In this document: piece after piece, positions 57,801 to 64,000 of the stretch
Layout of the letters: the number at the start of each line of letters is the position of its first letter
Numbering within the stretch: position 1 is the stretch's first letter
Source: Xanthostigma xanthostigma
Lineage: Eukaryota; Arthropoda; Insecta; Raphidioptera; Raphidiidae
DNA: 64,000 nt
NCBI GenBank assembly: GCA_963575645.1
Contig: OY754464.1
Span: forward strand, 61,230,948-61,294,947
Reading direction: 5' to 3'
The notes under the pieces: generated by a model
What the model saw: the letters and a program-made list of their open reading frames with translations, nothing else
Database searches by the model: none
Told to the model about the DNA's origin: nothing
Position numbers and translations under genes: made by a program

Positions 57801-60800
57801 ATTTATCTACCTCTATATAGTCTATCATATCGAATTTTGATTTCATCAATCACCCTTGTTGTAGAAGTTTCACTTAAGTCGGGCTTGTGTATTTTTAGGT
57901 TGATATAGAAATAAATGGACAACCTCAAGATATCCATATGAAACTAGGGGACAGCGGCGAAGCGTTTTTTGTTGAGGAAGTTGAATCGACTGAATCGGAA
58001 TCTATTCCAGAACATTTAACGACATCGCCTATTCCTGTTTCCGATTTTGAAGAATTGTATTCAGCCCACGACAGACCCCGACGTAATAGTATCGGTAGTA
58101 TCGAAAATCAGAAGTCTGATTATACGCATAGGCGATACACTGGAGGCACTGAAAAAGATTTTTCGGCCGAAAAAAGAGAATTCATTTCTAGACAATTCAA
58201 TTTAGGTAATATAAGAGCCGGAGACCATTCTTCTGAAGATATTTCGTTGAGTACTCCAAACGATGTAAATAAAATTAGTATCGAGGAAGACATTACTAAT
58301 GACGAAACAGATGAACAAATATTTAAAATGGATAGTCTTACAGACGATACAGAATCAAAATCATATCCCAAAGTATTCACTCCAGAAACAGTAAATGATC
58401 AGAATATTTTAAAAAAGGAATTTATTCCAATAAAAATAAGTGAAGCGCAAGATCCATCAACTAGTATTGAATATTCTGTACCAAAATCAGAAAATATTCC
58501 ACAGATTTCCATATCTGAAACTAAAGTTTCTATTGAATCCGACAAACCTGAAATTGAAATGTCTAAAAATAACAGCAATAGCAATAATAAAAAGAAGCGA
58601 CGAAAAATGAAAAAGAAGAATTCTCAGCGTAAGACATCTGTGCCAGGTATTGAACCTGCTATTTTAGACGTAACTGAATCCAGTCAATTGATTGATATTA
58701 GTGAAGAATTGAAAATTACGGATCCATCAACTGAAAAAAATTTAGATGCGACTGATGATTCTGAAGAAGGGGTCGCTGAAGAAATTTTAGATCATCCTTC
58801 AATAACGCGCTCTGTTAACAGAGATCCAGACATTCATTTTTTTAGCGATACTGAACTTACGTCAGCTAATAGGTAATCATTATTTATTGAAAGTTATTTA
58901 TTTAAACACTGCTGGAATTGGGTGCTTTCAATGGACACTCGTGTCACTAAATGTAGTGACACGAGTGTCTACAAAAGTGCTTTCCATTTCACTGTGTCGC
59001 TGACTTTCAGCGTCACAAGCATGAAGTATCTTCGTGATTACGAATCGACTCATGGAAATGGCTGATTAGAACAGTAATTGAACTATGCCAGCGTTAATAA
59101 AAAAGTGGGAGCAATACTGCGATTATTCAAAGTTTCGATCCAAAAGTGTACCTATTCGGAACCCAAACGAATGGTGAGACCTCTGGTGAGGAATGCGCCG
59201 AACTGCCCAAAGGGGGGTTTTTGACAGGTAAACTATAGAGGCATAAGGTAAACATTGATTTAGAAATGCATGATGGAGGCTAGGTCTAAATCAATATTTA
59301 CCTTATGCCTCTATAGTTTACCTGTCAAAAACCCCCCTTGGGGCAGTTCGGCGCATTCCTCACCAGAGGTCTCACCATTCCTTTGAGTTCCGAATGGTTA
59401 AGCTATGCAAAAAAAAAATACATCGGCAATTTATCGCGCCGTTCCACAAGTTGACTCCAGGATCGAGGGAAGTCGGGTAAATGAGAAGCACCCATTACAA
59501 AATAATTACGACTCACACGGCCGTGTTATCTATTTAAATTCTTGTGCCTAATGTAATATTCTCGATATGTTTACTAAATATCAATTTCAAGTTTTCTTGT
59601 TTTTGGGTTGATAGCGTTCATGGTTCACGACCTAGCTCACCTGTACAATCAGATACGGAATTTGAATTTTCCCAACGTAGAGGTGAACAGATCACTGAAG
59701 GTCAAAGCTGGGATTGGGGCCAGTTACCAAATACGACACAAAGTGATTTATCTGCAAACAAAAATGAGGACCCAGAAAGTAAGTATTGTTGTTTTTTACT
59801 CACTACAATAAATCAAATTTCTTTTTGTGGAAATATCTCAAGATAAAGTGTACAACAATCGCTCTCAAACGATTCAAAACAACAGAAATGTTTTAAATTG
59901 TGGGTAAGTTTGACATCAACGAACGTTCGTGAACATGATGAAGATCTGGAGAAAGATTATTTGCCTGCAATATCTTTCCAACTCTGCGTGCGTCGAAGCA
60001 GATTTTCCTTATTTACTATAATTTCAAAGCTTACAAAACGTCCTTCCAAATATGCCCTGTTTGTGTATTTGTGCACACAGTTGAAGTTATACTTCTTATA
60101 CCAATAAGTTGAGCGCGCGATTCGTATCATTAATTGTTTTGTTGATTATTTTTTTTAGATCAGCAGCAAACGCAGAGGAATTCCATGTTAAGTGGTATGT
60201 TTAGTTTTATGAAACAGAGTAAACGAATGCGTCATAAAGACACTGAGGGACTATACTTAGCAGATCTCAGCTCCGGCAATCTTGATCCAGAAGTAGCTGC
60301 TCTCTATTTTCCAAGGAAGATTGAAAAAAATGCAGGTTCGTGTTATTTTTATATAAAACGAATTAATTCGCTTCAGCTAAGTACAATTGATTTTTTTCAA
60401 ATATTTAGTCTACTATTTTTCTAAAAAAAATGTCATATCGGTAATTTTCAATTTTCTGGGCTTATTGGTTTACGCATTTAGCTTAAGTTCTTTCCTTTGT
60501 ATTGGTTTTAATACTGATTCTCTTAAAAAACATTTGAATAGACTTATTTTATTGTATATTTAAAATTTATTTAATCACGTTATTATAATTTTCGAATTAG
60601 AATGTTTATTTTATTTTTTTGTTCTTGTTTCTAGATGCCGATAATGACTGTGAATCCGGGAATGGTCCTTCTATACCACAAAGTCCAAATAGTGTCGAAG
60701 GCGCCAAATCTATCGATTCAGATTTTGATGATGCTGCCAAAGATATACACAAGTACGTAAATATTTTTTTATTTCTCTCAAATTACTAATGATACACTAT

Positions 60801-63669
60801 CACGGCATATAGAATCATCAGTAAATTCACTCTGCTGCCAATTTCTAAGATCTTGGACACAGCTGTATTAAGTGTACACTAACCCAGTCCTTGCAGCCTT
60901 TACTACACGGCTGAACACTTGACATGTCGATCAGAAATGAATTTTTCAAAAAATAGATTATTTGGGATTAGAGAATCGATTTTTTAGATCAATCTGAAAC
61001 ACTGGATTGATTCAGTAAATCGATTCAAGAACCTGTCGAACTGGATCGATTTGCATAGAAGTCACGCATCTATACTAAACAGTATCTGCAAAACTGATAG
61101 ATTAACTAATAGATGACGTTACTATTGCAAACACGTTCTAAAAAAGTCAACTAACAAATCGGTTAATCCGAACTCAATCTCGCAATGCTCGATTTAATCG
61201 AGAGTCAGTTCTATAACTTCTATTCTGTTTGATTCGAATCAGTTTGAAAATCGATGTTTTTCAAAACGCATCGACATGCCTACTGACACTACAGTTTGAC
61301 TTAGAATTGGCAGCTGTACATGCTGAGGACACGGCGGTCATTTGCGCAGTATATATGCGCAAATAAATTTTTTACACTTCGAGTTATGACATCACTGGAA
61401 TGGCACAACATTTTAATTTTAAATTGTTGTTTTTCATATGTTTTACTAAAAAATTAGTGCCAGAAATTCTCCAAAAAACACTACATAGTTTCTAACCAAA
61501 CTCTATTTTTTCGGTTGTTTTCAGGCATTTACATGATATATCGCTGTCACTCTGTGGTTGGTCGCAACCCCCTACACCAGACGGCTTCCTGCGACACCTC
61601 GTTGCATTTACTGACTTATGTAACAACCCCACATTGTTTGAACATAACGATTTAGTTATACGTATTAATGACAAATATTATAATTGGAAAACGGCAGTTC
61701 CTATTATCATGACACCTTTAATTTATCAAAGACCTTTGCCACAGGTAAATAATCTTTTATGAAAGAAAATTGTAAAAATGCCCTTAAAGTTCCGTAAAAT
61801 TAATTTGAAAAATAACTTTAAACAATGCATGACCTCGAGTAATCTCCCTCAAGAACGCAACCAGTGTCCAGTAGTGGAATTAAATGGATATTTTCATTTG
61901 AACACTAACATAAACTCTGTTCCAACCTCTCTGCGAACGGTAACAGAACCATCACAGTCATACACAGTAGCTGAAATTCCAAAGCCGACGATACAGTTTT
62001 GTTTTAGCTACTGCGCACGACTGACGGTTAACGTTCATAGAAAGGTTGAAACAGAGTTAATATAATATACGTTTTTAAAGTAGAGATAGCGTGTAAAAGC
62101 ATTATCTAATCTTTATCAGCTAAAACAAACTTCAACTGCAATATCAAAGAGTGACTGAAAGCGTTTATAACCTCAAAAATTTGAACGAATAATTATTTAA
62201 AACTAAGACACCTATTAAAAAGAGATTCTCTCGTAATTTGCTTAAAAAAATATGACGAATTTGAGAAAAGTTCATACAATCTTCCGTAAATGTATTTTTA
62301 TGGTGTTTTTAATTGCGATGATTTTATATAGTCAGCGCTTGAGCAGCTATGCGATACCTATATGCCCGAATACCAAAGTAAAGTTTTATCGAAACCTGAA
62401 TCAAGAGGCTATTCGTACTGGTGGTATTGGAGACGAAACAAGACGGAGACTATAGAACAAGGTGGGGCTGATGTCAAAGAAAGCAAAATTGAATTAGAAG
62501 CTATACCCGATTTGCCGTCTAGTCCTGCTGAAACAACCGACAAAACCGTACTTCAAATTGAACACGAAGGTAAACAATAATTTGAAAGTTTAAACAATAG
62601 AATCTCACTAATCGCTGATATTAATTAGCGATCCTAATTGATCTTTTAGTTGTAGACGCAAGTAAAATGATTACAATTTCAAAGGGACCTGAAATACTTA
62701 GGCATGAAATTAGTATTCATAGCGAAGAAAGGGGAGGTTATAGTGGTTCCCAAAGCTCTGAAGAGAGTGGCAGTTCTGGTGGTCAAGAAATACCTGGTGC
62801 TAAAAAAATACAAATCTTGAAGGAGCGAATTAGTCTTAGTGAAGAAAAATACCGTAAAACTTTAAGGCTGACATCTGATCAAATTGTAAGAAATTATACT
62901 AAGAATTATAGTTCAGTTTGGAAATTGTATGCAGTGATCAATACTTTGTCGTTGTTACTGACAAATTTAATGGAGCGGCAAAGCAATAGAACAATGTAAA
63001 ACACACCCGTTCCCATGCATGAAAACTGTGCAGCTTATATTGCATTGTGAAATTGTAAGGAATAGTCACTGCTTATAATTTCAGAACTGTAATTTTTATT
63101 GGGTATATTTATTATTGTTATGCAAATTTTGCATTTTTTAGGCAAGTTTAGATCTTCTGGAAGGAATGAACGAAGTTGATTTTAGTGTTACGACTGCATA
63201 TCAAGGCACAACACGATGTAAATGCCATTTGTACAGATGGCGTTACGATGACAAAATAGTCATTTCAGATATTGATGGCACCATCACAAAGTAAGTTTTA
63301 TTACTTGTGTCATTTTTGCAGCTCCTCAAATGAGTAAAAAACGCATTCTAAACTCGATCGCGTGGAATAAGCACAAGAATCGACTGTCTTTGCAAATTAA
63401 ATCGATTAGTTCAGTAATTTTTTTTTTAGATCTGATGTTCTTGGACACATCTTACCAATAGTCGGTAAAGATTGGGCCCAGTCTGGAGTAGCTCAGTTGT
63501 TTACAAAAATAAAAAACAATGGCTACAAACTTCTGTATCTCAGCGCACGCGCCATAGGTCAAGCTAGAGTAACACGGGAGTATTTGCGTTCCATTAAACA
63601 AGGTAATCTTTCATTGCCGGATGGACCGTTACTTCTCAATCCTACGTCGCTGATAAGTGCATTCCATAG
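54884..63669 (+). CDS. Lpin: Lipin, phosphatidate phosphatase (3' end outside window)
   Basis: Coding exons: 54884-55072, 57899-58872, 59615-59778, 60159-60335, 60635-60752, 61525-61744, 62332-62569, 62650-62885, 63142-63290, 63430-63669. Borders are GT..AG, phases agree, and about 901 residues are covered before the window ends in the next intron. The N-LIP domain (about 1-105) is strongly conserved ([39 protein letters not shown]). A polybasic stretch at about 294-309 ([10 protein letters not shown]) fits phosphatidate binding and nuclear import. The C-LIP domain has the catalytic DxDGT motif (D815-I-D817-G-T819) and LGHIL (826-830), the LxxIL co-activator motif. The enzyme converts phosphatidate to diacylglycerol and can act as a nuclear co-regulator. 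A second ATG at 54893 (MNYIGK) fits the usual start of the family better and may be the real one. Confidence 0.97.
55317..55900. mobile_element. TTAA-flanked inverted-repeat element in Lipin intron 1
   Basis: Ends TAGACGATCGAACATGGTAC and its near complement (gtaccaagttcgatcgtcta) are flanked by TTAA on each side; the symmetry continues as agtattaa/ttaatact. TTAA flanks would fit piggyBac, but TTA/TAA-type Harbinger insertion is not excluded. Inside are subterminal gatatggtctgc/ggacatggtac repeats and a short plus frame ([20 protein letters not shown], about 55430-55579) of unknown nature. Confidence 0.6.
55905..57898. other. Rest of Lipin intron 1, nothing recognised
   Basis: AT-rich, no alternative coding exon supported. 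Small repeats (gcattcgtt/gcgaatgc themes near 57000-57380) suggest decayed elements only. Confidence 0.3.
58934..58969. repeat. Perfect 16-bp hairpin in Lipin intron 2
   Basis: gacactcgtgtcacta, loop aatg, then the exact complement, about 60 bases after the exon 2 donor. It may be part of a decayed MITE. Confidence 0.7.
59153..59398. repeat. Foldback with ~111-bp arms in Lipin intron 2
   Basis: Arms 59153-59263 and 59287-59398 are near-perfect complements (gagacctctggtgaggaatg against cattcctcaccagaggtctc; tgacaggtaaactatagagg against its complement). Four or five mismatches lie mostly near the ends. In the pre-mRNA this would be a long double-stranded stem between exons 2 and 3. Confidence 0.85.
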
Positions 63670-64000
63670 GTGAGTTCATATTTCTTTACAGCCCAAGAAT
63701 TTTACATAATAAAACATGAAGAAACTGAAAATTCGCAAGTGTTCTGAATAATTACTGAAACGTCTTCTAACCTAACATTTCACGTTTGCGTTGTCTGCCA
63801 TAATGGAAAGATGCCGCCCAAAAACAGTGTTCCCTAAAGTTTCTAGATTTGTGAAAGTACCGCAATTGTTCGCTATTCTGGGTCTTTGTTTTCTTATATT
63901 TTCCATGATGCTTTCGCGTTGTAACTGAGAAATGTAACGCGTAGTTTTTTCAGCTCTGCGAAAAGAAAAATCTTCAATTCATAATATTTATTACCAACAT

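Noticed and set aside
58120-58584. Minus-strand frames inside Lipin exon 2
   Set aside because: They are antisense shadows of the strongly supported Lipin coding exon.
1-64000. Endogenous retrovirus, LTR retrotransposon, Polinton or CRISPR array
   Set aside because: No paired LTRs, no gag/pol/env-like or capsid-like frames, and no regularly spaced identical repeats with unique spacers were seen.

Overview
The window is AT-rich animal DNA and looks like an insect genome: short introns with GT..AG borders, three conserved protein-coding genes with insect-style exon structure, and a very high density of short non-autonomous DNA transposons and Helitrons. The order cannot be fixed from sequence alone. 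No bacterial, viral or organellar segment was seen.

Layout. (1) 662-2774, minus strand: a two-exon, 389-residue rhodopsin-like GPCR that lacks recognisable DRY and NPxxY motifs; its only intron holds a Helitron carrying a tRNA-Lys-derived body. (2) 9685-16776, plus strand: a complete 11-exon ADAMTS-type secreted metalloprotease (843 residues, intact HExxHxxGxxHD zinc site), with foldbacks and MITEs in its introns. (3) 16.8-54.7 kb: about 38 kb of intergenic DNA made largely of mobile elements. Several hAT elements have clear 8-bp target duplications. There are PIF/Harbinger elements (one keeps the N-terminal part of a transposase), an internally deleted mariner, three fragments of one RNase-H-bearing LINE, several Helitron-type elements ending in CTAG|T, and many long inverted repeats. 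The largest inverted repeat, 44050-45965, has about 460-bp arms, each built of three ~138-bp tandem units. (4) 54884 to the right edge, plus strand: the first ten coding exons of Lipin (phosphatidate phosphatase). They cover the N-LIP domain, a polybasic region, the DxDGT catalytic motif and the LxxIL motif; the 3' end lies outside the window.

The three genes are unrelated in function (membrane receptor, extracellular protease, lipid phosphatase/co-regulator) and nothing suggests they act together. The most unusual content is in the repeats: two unrelated short inverted-repeat elements carry hammerhead-ribozyme-like cores, Helitrons carry tRNA-Lys bodies, several nested insertions allow relative dating, a 119-bp-arm palindrome is perfect, and there is the tandem-repeat-built foldback. 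A TATA/Inr/DPE-like core promoter at about 38.0 kb could serve a distant 5' exon of Lipin or an unannotated transcript. All exon borders were assigned by reading frame, splice consensus and protein-family fit, without transcript data.
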